Positions 54,302 through 63,582 of a DNA stretch of 64,000 nt are shown here, in pieces. This DNA is from Acidithiobacillus ferrooxidans ATCC 23270 (GTDB taxonomy: Bacteria > Pseudomonadota > Gammaproteobacteria > Acidithiobacillales > Acidithiobacillaceae). The notes below the pieces were generated by a model. It saw only the letters and a list, made by a program, of their open reading frames with translations, did not search any database and was not told the DNA's origin. The stretch spans positions 1,208,001 through 1,272,000 of the forward strand of contig NC_011761.1 of assembly GCF_000021485.1 (NCBI RefSeq), written 5' to 3'. Within the stretch, counting starts at the first letter, position 1. The number at the start of each line of letters is the position of its first letter. Both the position numbers and the translations under genes were made by a program.

Positions 54302-57300
54302 TGCGTACGCCGCAGTTCGTCCATCTGCACGTACACTCCGAATACTCCCTGGAAGACGGAATCATTCCGGTCAAGGCGCTGGCCAGACGCTGCGCGGAGC
54401 GAGGCATGCCGGCCGTGGCGATCACTGATCACGGCAACCTTTTTGCCCTGGTGAAATTTTATAATGCTGCCCGGGGGCAGGGCGTCAAGCCATTGATTGG
54501 CAGTGAAGTCTGGGTGCATGATGTGGCAGAACCGGAACGACCGGTCAGCCTTGTCCTGCTGTGCATGGACAAAACCGGTTACCGTAACCTCAGCCGCCTG
54601 CTCAGCCGGGCTTACCTGGAGGGCAGTCGCCACGGTCGTCCGCAGATCGACGTGGCATGGCTGGAAGGGTCGAGCGACGGTCTCATTGCCCTGTCTGCGG
54701 CAGGGCAGGGGGAGATCGGGCGTGCCCTGCAGCGCCATCCGCAACAGGCGGAAAGCCGGGCGCGATACTACGCAAGGCTTTTCCCGGAGCGTTTTTATCT
54801 GGAGGTGCAGCGCAACGGTGAGGCGGAACAGGAGGCCCTGGTCCAGGCCACGGTGGCGCTGGCGGAAAAACTGGATTTACCGCTGGTGGCCACCAATAAC
54901 GCCCACTTTCTCGATGCGGCGGACTTTGCGGCTTTCGACGCGCGACAGTGTATTTCTGCGGGCTTTACCCTGGACGACCCGCGCCGTCCACGGCGTTTTA
55001 CGCCGGAGCACCGCCTGCCGGACCCCGAAGAAATGCGAGAGCGTTTTGCGGACCTGCCGGAAGCTTGCGACAATACCGTCGAAATTGCGCGACGCTGTAA
55101 TATGGAGCTGGTGCTTGGGCATTATGCGCTACCGGACTACCCCATTCCCGCCAACCAGTCCGTGGATGAATATTTGCACGACGCGGCGCAAAAAGGTCTG
55201 CAGGAACGCTTGCAGGAGCTGCGTATCACCGGCGACGCCACGCTGCCTTATCACGAGCGCCTGTTGCGTGAGGTCGGCGTCATTCAGCAGATGGGCTTCC
55301 CCGGTTATTTTCTCATCGTCGCGGATTTCATCCAGTGGGCAAAAAATAATGGCGTGCCGGTAGGACCTGGTCGTGGTTCCGGCGCCGGATCGCTGGTGGC
55401 CTACGCACTACGGATCACCGATCTCGATCCCATCGGCAATGGCCTGTTGTTCGAGCGCTTTCTCAATCCCGAACGCGTTTCCATGCCTGACTTCGACGTG
55501 GATTTCTGCATGGATCAGCGTGACCGCGTCATTCAGTATGTGGCCGACAAATACGGTCGTGACCGGGTCGGCCAGATCATCACCTTTGGGACGATGAAGG
55601 CGCGGGCGGTGGTGCGTGATGTCGGCCGGGTGCTGGGTCTACCGTATGGCTTTGTCGACCAGTTGGCCAAGCTGGTGCCGGGTGATCTGGGAATGACCCT
55701 GGCGAAGGCCCTGGAGGAATCGGAGGAACTGCGGCGACGCCAGGCTGAGGAAGACGACGTCCGCGACCTGCTGGACATCGCCTTGCGCCTGGAGGGTTTG
55801 CCCCGTCACGCCTCGACCCATGCGGGTGGCGTGGTGATCTCCCCGGAGCCACTGGCCGACCGCCTGCCGCTCTTTAACGACGGCTCTGAAGGGGGGGGTA
55901 ACGTCACCCAGCTCGATAAGGACGATGTAGAAAAGATGGGGTTGGTGAAGTTCGACTTTCTCGGCCTGCGTACCCTGACCATCATCGATATGGCGGTCAA
56001 GCTCATCAATGCCGATGCGGCAGCGGCGGGTCGTGCGCCCGTGGATATTCAGCAATTGCCTTTGGACGATGCGGCGACTTTCGCCCTGCTCAAGTCCACC
56101 GAGACGGCGGCGGTCTTCCAACTGGAATCATCGGGTATGCGCGATCTGGTGCGGCGCCTGCAGCCGGATACTTTTGAAGATATCGTCGCCCTCGTCGCCC
56201 TGTTTCGGCCGGGGCCGCTACAGTCGGGTATGGTGGATGATTTCATCGCCCGCAAACACGGCAAGGCGCAGGTAACCTATCTGCATCCGGATCTGGCACC
56301 GATTCTCCGGGAAACCTATGGGGTGATTGTCTATCAGGAACAGGTCATGCAGTCCGCCCAGGCGCTGGCGGGTTATTCCCTCGGCGGTGCCGATTTACTG
56401 CGGCGCGCCATGGGCAAGAAAAAGCCGGAGGAAATGGCCAAGCAACGCAGCATTTTCCTGGAGGGAGCCCACAAGAACGGTTTGGCCGCGGACCAGGCCG
56501 GGGCCATCTTCGACCTCATGGAAAAGTTTGCGGAATATGGCTTTAACAAATCCCACTCGGCAGCCTATGCCCTGGTGTCCTACCAAACCGCTTATCTGAA
56601 GGCCCACTATCCGCAGTTTTTTATGTCTGCCGTGCTGACCGCAGATATGGACCACACCGACAAAGTTGTGGCGATGATTGCCGAGTGCGCGCGCATGGGC
56701 CTGCGCATTGCTCCACCGAGCGTTCAGCACAGTGTGCTGGAGTTCCGGCCGGAGGGGGATGATCATATCCGCTTTGGTCTGGGTGCCATCAAGGGCTTGG
56801 GACGGGCGGCCATTCAGGCGATTCTCGACGCCCGTAGAGGAGGCGCCTTCCTGAATCTCTTCGATCTGCTCTGCCGGGTGGATACCCAGAAAATCAATCG
56901 TCGTGCCCTGGAGGCATTGATTCGCGCCGGAGCCATGGATGACTGGGGCGTGTCGCGGGCCAGCCTGATCGCTTCCGTGGACGGTTGTATGGAAGCAGCG
57001 GCGCAGTTTCAGAGCAGTCAGGCGAGCCTGCAGGAATCATTGTTTAGCGGACAGGAAGCGTTGCGGGTAGCGCCGCCGCTGGTGTCTGCCGAGGCATGGA
57101 GCCTCACCGAAACCCTGCGTCAGGAACGGGAAACTCTGGGCTTCTATCTCAGTGGTCACCCCATGGACAGTCTGCGGGATGATCTGACGGCGCTGGGAAC
57201 GATACCTCTTGGCGACGTCGCGGTCGGGTCCACGGTATTGGTGGCGGGGTTGGTGGTAGCGCGGCGCAGCACCCGGACCAAGCGCGGTGATCGTATCTAT

Positions 57301-57801
57301 TTCCTGACCCTCGACGATGGTCAGGGGCGGCTGGAGGTCGTCGTCTTTGGCGAAGTCTGGGCGCGGGCCGGCAAGATCCGAGAGGGTGAGGAGCCGGTGC
57401 TGGTTCTGGGTGAGGTGGGCGAGGACAGCTATTCTGGCGGCCTGCGGCTCAGTGCCCTGCGTCTGCTGGATACGGCACAGGCGCGTGAGGAATTGGCTGC
57501 CCAATTGACCTTGGATCTGGGTCTTGCCGAAGATATGGCGCCGCGAGATCTGCTTGCCGTGCTCCGTAAGTATCCTGGCCAAACGGCCTTGCGCCTGCGT
57601 TTGCGGGTCGCAGACGACGTTGTCGCGCAATTGCGGGTGACGGAAAACCTGAGCTTCGCGGCGAGTCCCGCCGCCATTGCCGCCCTGACGGCGTTGGCAC
57701 CCGCGGCGCACTGGCACTGGAGCTATCGGCCGGTGACCCTTCTCGTCAATAATGTCGTCCCCCTGGAGCGTGCACGGCACGCGACGCGACGCCCGGCCTG
57801 A
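54298..57801 (+). CDS. dnaE: DNA polymerase III alpha subunit
   Basis: Replicative polymerase. 1167 residues, close to the 1160 of E. coli. PHP domain at the start (FVHLHVHSEYSLEDGIIPVK near 5-24), palm motifs GPGRGSGAGSLVAYALRITD near 358-377 and PDFDVDFCMDQRDRVIQYV near 399-417 with the two catalytic Asp, third Asp region VKFDFLGLRTLTII near 549-562, and the helix-hairpin and OB-fold parts toward the C-terminus (VVARRSTRTKRGDRIYFLTL near 985-1004). It belongs to the lpxB-rnhB-dnaE-accA order seen in E. coli. Confidence 0.98.
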   Translation: MMRTPQFVHLHVHSEYSLEDGIIPVKALARRCAERGMPAVAITDHGNLFALVKFYNAARGQGVKPLIGSEVWVHDVAEPERPVSLVLLCMDKTGYRNLSRLLSRAYLEGSRHGRPQIDVAWLEGSSDGLIALSAAGQGEIGRALQRHPQQAESRARYYARLFPERFYLEVQRNGEAEQEALVQATVALAEKLDLPLVATNNAHFLDAADFAAFDARQCISAGFTLDDPRRPRRFTPEHRLPDPEEMRERFADLPEACDNTVEIARRCNMELVLGHYALPDYPIPANQSVDEYLHDAAQKGLQERLQELRITGDATLPYHERLLREVGVIQQMGFPGYFLIVADFIQWAKNNGVPVGPGRGSGAGSLVAYALRITDLDPIGNGLLFERFLNPERVSMPDFDVDFCMDQRDRVIQYVADKYGRDRVGQIITFGTMKARAVVRDVGRVLGLPYGFVDQLAKLVPGDLGMTLAKALEESEELRRRQAEEDDVRDLLDIALRLEGLPRHASTHAGGVVISPEPLADRLPLFNDGSEGGGNVTQLDKDDVEKMGLVKFDFLGLRTLTIIDMAVKLINADAAAAGRAPVDIQQLPLDDAATFALLKSTETAAVFQLESSGMRDLVRRLQPDTFEDIVALVALFRPGPLQSGMVDDFIARKHGKAQVTYLHPDLAPILRETYGVIVYQEQVMQSAQALAGYSLGGADLLRRAMGKKKPEEMAKQRSIFLEGAHKNGLAADQAGAIFDLMEKFAEYGFNKSHSAAYALVSYQTAYLKAHYPQFFMSAVLTADMDHTDKVVAMIAECARMGLRIAPPSVQHSVLEFRPEGDDHIRFGLGAIKGLGRAAIQAILDARRGGAFLNLFDLLCRVDTQKINRRALEALIRAGAMDDWGVSRASLIASVDGCMEAAAQFQSSQASLQESLFSGQEALRVAPPLVSAEAWSLTETLRQERETLGFYLSGHPMDSLRDDLTALGTIPLGDVAVGSTVLVAGLVVARRSTRTKRGDRIYFLTLDDGQGRLEVVVFGEVWARAGKIREGEEPVLVLGEVGEDSYSGGLRLSALRLLDTAQAREELAAQLTLDLGLAEDMAPRDLLAVLRKYPGQTALRLRLRVADDVVAQLRVTENLSFAASPAAIAALTALAPAAHWHWSYRPVTLLVNNVVPLERARHATRRPA

Positions 57802-57835
57802 GCGCCGGCCATATTCGGAGTGGTAAGGAGTGAAC

Positions 57836-58786
57836 ATGAAAATCAGTTATCTGGACTTTGAACAATCGGTTGCGGAGCTGGATGCCAAGGTGGAGGAACT
57901 CCATGCCCTGAATCAGCCGGGTATCGCCGATGACATCAGTCGCCTGGAAGTAAAAGCGCGCAAGGAGTTGCAGCGTATTTACAGCAAGCTTGGTGCCTGG
58001 CAGACGGTACAGGTGGCCCGTCACCCACAGCGGCCTTATACCATGGATTATGTGCAGGCCCTTTTCACGGAAGTACAGGTGCTGGCAGGCGACCGTGCTT
58101 TCGCCGATGATCAGGCTATTATCGGCGGTCTGGCGCGCTTCAATGGACAGCCGATCGTCTGGATGGGACATCAGAAGGGCCGCGACACCAAGGAAAAGAT
58201 TCAGCGCAACTTTGGGATGCCGCGTCCGGAAGGTTATCGCAAGGCCTTGCGTCTGCTCCGCCTTGCCGAGCGTTTTGCCTTGCCGGTATTTACGTTCATT
58301 GATACGCCCGGAGCCTATCCGGGTATTGGTGCCGAAGAGCGCGGCCAGAGTGAGGCCATAGCCCGTAATCTCGCAGTGATGTCTGATCTGGCGGTACCCA
58401 TTATCTGCACGGTCATTGGTGAAGGGGGCTCCGGCGGGGCCCTGGCGATTGGCGTGGGTGACCGGATGCTGATGCTGGAGTATGGAGTGTACTCCGTCAT
58501 TTCGCCGGAAGGCTGCGCCTCCATCCTCTGGAAGAATGCGGCCATGGCAGCCGAGGCCGCGGAAACTCTGGGTATCACCGCCCGTCGTTTGCAAGGAATG
58601 GGTCTGGTCGATGAAGTGCTGGCCGAACCCCTCGGTGGCGCGCATCGCGATCCGGAAGCGGTCTTCGCGCTGGCACGTGAGCGTTTCGCCCATCACCTGC
58701 AGGAGCTGCAGGCGATGGATACCAGCAAGTTGCTGACCACCCGTTACGAACGCCTGATGCACTATGGAGTCGTCGGCGCTGCCTGA
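57836..58786 (+). CDS. accA: Acetyl-CoA carboxylase carboxyltransferase alpha subunit
   Basis: Alpha half of the carboxyltransferase making malonyl-CoA. 316 residues. Start [20 protein letters not shown] near 3-22; core LGIT-type folds with [18 protein letters not shown] near 85-102, [20 protein letters not shown] near 155-174, and [20 protein letters not shown] near 196-215. The ATG at 57836 is 5 nt after AAGGAG. It overlaps tilS by 23 nt. Confidence 0.97.
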   Translation: MKISYLDFEQSVAELDAKVEELHALNQPGIADDISRLEVKARKELQRIYSKLGAWQTVQVARHPQRPYTMDYVQALFTEVQVLAGDRAFADDQAIIGGLARFNGQPIVWMGHQKGRDTKEKIQRNFGMPRPEGYRKALRLLRLAERFALPVFTFIDTPGAYPGIGAEERGQSEAIARNLAVMSDLAVPIICTVIGEGGSGGALAIGVGDRMLMLEYGVYSVISPEGCASILWKNAAMAAEAAETLGITARRLQGMGLVDEVLAEPLGGAHRDPEAVFALARERFAHHLQELQAMDTSKLLTTRYERLMHYGVVGAA

Positions 58787-60158
58787 GCTGGAGCGGCGTC
58801 TCCGGACGCGTCTGCAGGGGGATCTGCGCCCACCGCGGGGACGCTCCCTCTATGTGGCTTACAGTGGCGGCGGGGACTCCACGGCGCTGCTCGTGGCACT
58901 GCTTTCTCTAGGGTACGAGATCCATGCCTTGCATGTGGATCACGGCTGGCACCCGGACAGTGCGCAGTGGGCCCGGTTCTGTCAGGAGCAGGCCAAGGCT
59001 CTGGGGGTTCCTTTCACCCTGCTGCATCTGGCTGCAGATACACCGGGCGAGGGGCCGGAGGATCAGGCCCGGCGTGCCCGCTATGCCCTCATGGCGGCGC
59101 AGTTGCGGCAGGGGGACTGGCTGTTCACGGCGCAGCACCGCGAAGATCAGGCGGAAACCGTGCTTTTGCAACTGTTGCGCGGTACCGGCGTGGCGGGACT
59201 GGCGGGCATGCCCCGGCAGCGCCCGCTGGGAGCCGGGCTTCTGGTTCGGCCCCTGCTGGACGTACCGCGGCAGGTGTTGCGGGATTATCTGGAACAGCGG
59301 CAGTTACCCTTTCTGAATGATCCGGCCAATGCCGATATGCGCTACGACAGGGTGCGGATACGTCGCATCCTGCTCCCGCAACTGCAGGAACTGGGTTGGC
59401 CCCACGCGACGATCAGTATCGCCCGCGCTGCGGACAATCTCGCCGACATGGGGGAAATCGCGACGGACTGGTTTGACCTGTGTTGGCAACAGTATCGGGC
59501 AGACCATCCGGGTCTCTCTGTCGAGGTGCTTCCTCTGGAGTATCTGCATACGCTTTCTGTTGCGGCACAGCGGTTTTTTTTGCGGGGCTGGCTTCAGAGT
59601 CTGCGGATATCCGTGCCGGGCCGGGAGCGTCTGGAGGCGCTGCGGGACGCGGTGATGCGGGGACGCGGGGGCGCGAGGATTCAATGGGAAGGGGGACAGG
59701 CTTGGCTGCAGGGTGGACTGCTGCGCGCCTGGCCACAACCGCGCGTTACGGCGGAAAAGGAATGGGAAGCAGGCCCCTGGTGTGCCGCTCCGGGAAAACC
59801 GCTGCCGATCCCCGGCTGGCAGTGCGCCATCCGGGCCACGCCACCGGCCGACCTTCATCACGCATTGGCTGAGCGTTTTGCAGGGACGAGGCTATACTGG
59901 CGCCGTCGCCGCCAGGGGGAACGCACCCTGAGCGGACAGGGACAGCATCGGTCGCTGAAGAAACTGCTGCTGGAGGCGGGGGTCCCACCGGATCTGCGTG
60001 CGGATGTGCCCCTGCTCTGGGACGAAACGGGGCATTTGCTAGTCATTCTGGGCTACTATACCGCACCCTGGGCGAGTGCCCCTCGCGGAGAACCGGCACT
60101 CTGCCTCTGGAATACCGGTACTCAGTCCATCGCCGATAGTGGCGTCGGCTCGATATAG
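58764..60158 (+). CDS. tilS: tRNA(Ile)-lysidine synthetase
   Basis: Modifies C34 of tRNA-Ile(CAU) to lysidine so it reads AUA. 464 residues. The PP-loop is [20 protein letters not shown] near 31-50, followed by [27 protein letters not shown] near 121-140 and the [20 protein letters not shown] motif near 187-206; a C-terminal substrate-binding domain ends near 420. It follows accA as in E. coli. Its last 37 nt run over the 3' end of the oppositely oriented pyrC. Confidence 0.93.
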   Translation: MESSALPELERRLRTRLQGDLRPPRGRSLYVAYSGGGDSTALLVALLSLGYEIHALHVDHGWHPDSAQWARFCQEQAKALGVPFTLLHLAADTPGEGPEDQARRARYALMAAQLRQGDWLFTAQHREDQAETVLLQLLRGTGVAGLAGMPRQRPLGAGLLVRPLLDVPRQVLRDYLEQRQLPFLNDPANADMRYDRVRIRRILLPQLQELGWPHATISIARAADNLADMGEIATDWFDLCWQQYRADHPGLSVEVLPLEYLHTLSVAAQRFFLRGWLQSLRISVPGRERLEALRDAVMRGRGGARIQWEGGQAWLQGGLLRAWPQPRVTAEKEWEAGPWCAAPGKPLPIPGWQCAIRATPPADLHHALAERFAGTRLYWRRRRQGERTLSGQGQHRSLKKLLLEAGVPPDLRADVPLLWDETGHLLVILGYYTAPWASAPRGEPALCLWNTGTQSIADSGVGSI

Positions 60159-61453
60159 TGCAGCGGCTGCCCGTGCGCGTTGGGGAGAATTTCACCTTTG
60201 TCGAAAACCACCCGGCCGCCGACAACGGTGGTAACGGGCCAACCCGTCAGGACCCAGCCATTGAAGGGACTCCAGCCCACTCTGGTAAACATCTCCTCAT
60301 TGCGGACGGGTTTTTCATGGGTCATATCGACCAGGGTAAGATCGGCATCCCAGCCGATGGCAATACGCCCCTTGTTCACCACGCCATAGAGGCGCGCCGG
60401 GTTGTAGCACATCCAGCGCTGTAATTCGGCGAGACTGCAATGACCGTCGCGCATGGCGGTGAGCATCAGGGGCAGGCTGGTTTCCACGCCGGGCATACCG
60501 GAGGGCGCGCGGGGATACCCCAAGGCCTTGTCCGCCAGCAGATGCGGGGCGTGATCCGTAGCGATACAATCGATTACACCGCTGCGCAGCCCTTCCCAGA
60601 GGGCCAGACGATCCTGCTCACTGCGGATCGGGGGATTCATCTGCGCCAAGGGACCCATTTTGGCATAGGCATCGGTCGTCAGGAAAAGATGGTTGGGAAT
60701 CGCCTCACAACTGATATAAGGCGTCTTCTCCCGCCGTAAGAATTCGGTCTCCACGGCTGTGGAGAGGTGCAGGATGTGTAGACGGCGCTGATATTTTTTG
60801 GACAACCGGACGGCTCGTCGGGTAGCCATCAGTGCCGATTCTTCGTCGCGGATGCGGGAATGATCTGCGGGCTCGCAACTGCCGCTGAACTGGGCGCGCC
60901 GCTCGCGGATGCGGGCCTCGTCTTCCGCATGGACCGCTATCAGTTTGCGGCCATGCGCGAAAATGCGGTCCAGGTCCTCTTCCTTGTCCACCAGCAGATT
61001 GCCGGTACTGGCGCCCATGAAAATCTTGATGCCGCAGGCGGCGTCGGCCGCCAGAAGACTGTCGAGGTTATCGGGGGTGGCCCCGATAAAAAATCCGTAG
61101 TTGACCACGGATTTTTCGGCTCCGCGCGCCAGTTTGTCCGCCAGAGCGGCGGGGCTGGTGGTAGCCGGATTGGTGTTGGGCATTTCCAGAAAACTGGTGA
61201 CGCCGCCCTTGGCCGCTGCCCGCGAGCCACTGGAAATATCTTCCTTTTGTTCATTGCCGGGTTCGCGGAAATGTACCTGCGGGTCCATAACGCCAGGCAT
61301 CAGCATATGCCCTTCGGCGTCGATCACCGTATCGGCAGTGCGGTCTATATCCCGATCGATGGCAACGATACGGCCCTCTTCGGAGAAAAGATCCCCGTGA
61401 TACAGTTCACCGGAGGGCAGTGCGATGCGCGCGTTACGGATCAGCAGGCGCAT
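60122..61453 (-). CDS. pyrC: Dihydroorotase (class I, amidohydrolase family)
   Basis: Cyclises carbamoyl-aspartate to dihydroorotate in pyrimidine synthesis. 443 residues. Metal ligands: PGVMDPQVHFREPGNEQKED near 52-71, the active loop SFLEMPNTNPATTS near 88-101, HILHLSTAVETEFL (His ligand), and CIATDHAPHLLADKALGYPR near 301-320 with the catalytic Asp. The long form fits class I DHOases; allantoinase is a close alternative. The start is ATG at 61453 just after the dksA stop. It converges with tilS. Confidence 0.87.
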   Translation of the reverse strand: MRLLIRNARIALPSGELYHGDLFSEEGRIVAIDRDIDRTADTVIDAEGHMLMPGVMDPQVHFREPGNEQKEDISSGSRAAAKGGVTSFLEMPNTNPATTSPAALADKLARGAEKSVVNYGFFIGATPDNLDSLLAADAACGIKIFMGASTGNLLVDKEEDLDRIFAHGRKLIAVHAEDEARIRERRAQFSGSCEPADHSRIRDEESALMATRRAVRLSKKYQRRLHILHLSTAVETEFLRREKTPYISCEAIPNHLFLTTDAYAKMGPLAQMNPPIRSEQDRLALWEGLRSGVIDCIATDHAPHLLADKALGYPRAPSGMPGVETSLPLMLTAMRDGHCSLAELQRWMCYNPARLYGVVNKGRIAIGWDADLTLVDMTHEKPVRNEEMFTRVGWSPFNGWVLTGWPVTTVVGGRVVFDKGEILPNAHGQPLHYIEPTPLSAMD

Positions 61454-61457
61454 GGCA

Positions 61458-61922
61458 TCAATCTTGCGCCATCTGCTTCTCGCGTTTTTCTTCCAGCGTT
61501 TTGCAATCGATGCACAGGGTGGCGGTAGGGCGGGCTTCGAGGCGGCGCAGACCAATCTCCACACCACAGCTTTCGCAATAGCCATATTCGCCGGTCTTGA
61601 TGCGGTCGAGGGCCTGGGAGATCTTGCGGATCAGCTTGCGCTCCCTGTCGCGGGCGCGCAACTCCAGACCCATATCCGTCTCCAGGCTGGCCCGGTCGTT
61701 GGGGTCGGAATAGTTGACGTTTTCCATCTGCATGTGCTGCACGGTACGGTCGACTTCCGCCATCAGTTCACCGCGCCAGTCTTCCAGAATCTTCCGGAAA
61801 TGGGCGATCTGCGCCGGGCTCATGTACTCTTCGCCGGGAACGGGCTCGTAGGGAGTGAACGCGGTGAACTGCTGGGCGCCGCCGGGCGCTGCTGGCGTTG
61901 GCTGGAGCATGCTTTGGTCCAT
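61458..61922 (-). CDS. dksA: RNA polymerase-binding regulator DksA
   Basis: Binds the RNAP secondary channel and works with ppGpp in the stringent response. 154 residues. Coiled-coil with acidic tip (about 40-105, ASLETDMGLELRARDRERKL) and a four-Cys zinc finger (CESC near 118-121 and CIDC near 139-142) of the DksA/TraR type. It has a proline-rich start (QPTPAAPGG). The pyrC start lies 4 nt after its stop, so they share a transcript. Confidence 0.95.
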   Translation of the reverse strand: MDQSMLQPTPAAPGGAQQFTAFTPYEPVPGEEYMSPAQIAHFRKILEDWRGELMAEVDRTVQHMQMENVNYSDPNDRASLETDMGLELRARDRERKLIRKISQALDRIKTGEYGYCESCGVEIGLRRLEARPTATLCIDCKTLEEKREKQMAQD

Positions 61923-62088
61923 GGAAGCTTCCTGTCTTTGCGATAAATCCGCTTACGTTTAACAGAGAAAAGCCGTTTTGGCAATCCATGGCATGCTGGG
62001 TACAATGGTCCGGCCAGACTGCGGGGGATTTTGCTGATTGCTGGGTGGTTTTGGTAGTTTTCACTATAAACTCAGGGGATAACGATTT

Positions 62089-62853
62089 ATGCCTTTGCGC
62101 GCGCTGATCTTTGATGTGGATGGTACCCTCGCCGATACCGAGAGGGATGCCCATCGGGTCGCCTTCAACCGGGCATTTGCAGAAATGGATCTTCCTTTTC
62201 GCTGGGATGTACCGACCTACGGACACTATCTGAAGGTTACCGGCGGCAAGGAGCGTCTCAGGGCTTTCCTGAAGGATCATCCACAGTTGCCGCAACTGAG
62301 CGATGCTGATATTGCCTCTATCCACCGTCAAAAGACGGGGCATTACGTGGAGATGATCGATGCCGGGCTATTGTCGCTGCGCCCTGGTGTGCTACGTTTG
62401 CTGAACGCCGCCAGGGACCATGACCTGCTTCTCGCCATCGCGACGACCACCACACCCGCCAATGTCGAAGCGCTGCTCAAGAGCACCATGGGGACAGAGG
62501 CCCCGCAGCGCTTTCATACGATCGGCGCCGGAGATGTCGTTCCCGACAAAAAGCCCGCACCGGATATTTATATCTATGTGCTGGACCAGTTGGGCCTGGC
62601 GGCCGCAGACTGCCTGGCGATCGAAGATTCGGCGCATGGGCTGCGCTCCGCCCGCGGAGCTGGGCTCGCCACCATTATTACCCAGACAGAATATACCCAG
62701 GGACAGGACTTCAGCGCAGCGCTGCGGGTGCTGGATCATCTGGGAGAAAAGGCATCCCCAGCGCAGGTGTTGCAGGGTCGTTCCGCTGGGGAACGGGTGG
62801 TCGTGGATATTCCTACCCTGCGAGGGTGGTGGGCAGAGAGCCGCGAACATTGA
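62089..62853 (+). CDS. HAD hydrolase, CbbY/beta-phosphoglucomutase-like
   Basis: 254 residues. HAD motif I LIFDVDGTLADTERDAHRVA near 6-25 with the nucleophilic Asp and second Asp; motif II ATTTTPAN near 122-129; Lys in DKKPAPDIYIYVLDQLG near 155-171; motif IV AIEDSAHGLRSARGAGLATI near 180-199. The layout is that of CbbY, a xylulose-1,5-bisphosphate phosphatase linked to Rubisco. That fits an autotroph, but the specific substrate is inferred. No neighbour shares the function. Confidence 0.85.
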   Translation: MPLRALIFDVDGTLADTERDAHRVAFNRAFAEMDLPFRWDVPTYGHYLKVTGGKERLRAFLKDHPQLPQLSDADIASIHRQKTGHYVEMIDAGLLSLRPGVLRLLNAARDHDLLLAIATTTTPANVEALLKSTMGTEAPQRFHTIGAGDVVPDKKPAPDIYIYVLDQLGLAAADCLAIEDSAHGLRSARGAGLATIITQTEYTQGQDFSAALRVLDHLGEKASPAQVLQGRSAGERVVVDIPTLRGWWAESREH

Positions 62854-62988
62854 GTATGCGGGAACGTTGTCAGCGAGCATCGTGCGGTCAGTATGCGTTC
62901 CATAAACGCTTTACCGTTCAATGAAGACCTCCGACGGGACTTTTGGGTATCATCAGGGAAGGCACACCGGATATCTGCCGGGTACCCG

Positions 62989-63465
62989 TCAGTTTTTGGG
63001 GGGCGGTGCCTTCCCGCAGTGGGCGCAGACCCCGTTGACCACCAGTTCCATTTCAATCATGGAATAGTCGGCTGGCAAGCGGGGTGCCGGTACACTGCTC
63101 TCCGGCAGGCAGAACACCTGACCGCAGGAGACGCAGTGGAAATGCGGATGTTGGGTGGCCATCTCTGCACGGCGGGCGCTGAAACGCCATACCCGGTCAT
63201 CTGCCGTGATCCGGTGGGCCAGCCCGATCTGTACCAGCCATTCCAGATTGCGGTAGAGACTGACGCGATCCACCCCCCCCGTTTCCGAGGCTTCCAGGCG
63301 CTGCTGGAGCTCGGGGTGACTGAGGGGTTGCTCAGCTTCCAGAAGCGTCTTGAACACCACCACCCGTAAACGTGTGACACGTTGTCCGGCAGCGCGGAGA
63401 CGCTGCGCCGCGTCAGTATCGGAAACTGTTGCAGCGAGGGGGTGGGGGAGTGATGAATGCGCCAT
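62989..63465 (-). CDS. Fur-family metalloregulator (Fur or Zur)
   Basis: 158 residues. Winged-helix AAGQRVTRLRVVVFKTLLEA near 26-45 with LSHPELQQRLEA, then the His-rich dimerisation part (QHPHFHCVSCGQVFCLPES) and two CXXC pairs (CVSC near 111-114, CAHC near 150-153). The second pair near the end is typical of zinc-structural sites, and the SLYRNLEWLVQIGLA segment is the DNA-binding wing. Zur is slightly favoured by the short His/Cys end, but Fur is not excluded. It is divergent from the peroxiredoxin gene, 117 nt away. Confidence 0.85.
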   Translation of the reverse strand: MAHSSLPHPLAATVSDTDAAQRLRAAGQRVTRLRVVVFKTLLEAEQPLSHPELQQRLEASETGGVDRVSLYRNLEWLVQIGLAHRITADDRVWRFSARRAEMATQHPHFHCVSCGQVFCLPESSVPAPRLPADYSMIEMELVVNGVCAHCGKAPPPKN

Positions 63466-63582
63466 GGAGCCATGCTAGAGCAGAAGACAGGAAGCGTGCA
63501 AGCAATGGTTCTGCCGGGCTTCCCTGGACAGCGCCCCACCTGCCGCGCTAGATTTTCAGTCAGGCCCACTCAGGAGTTCCCC

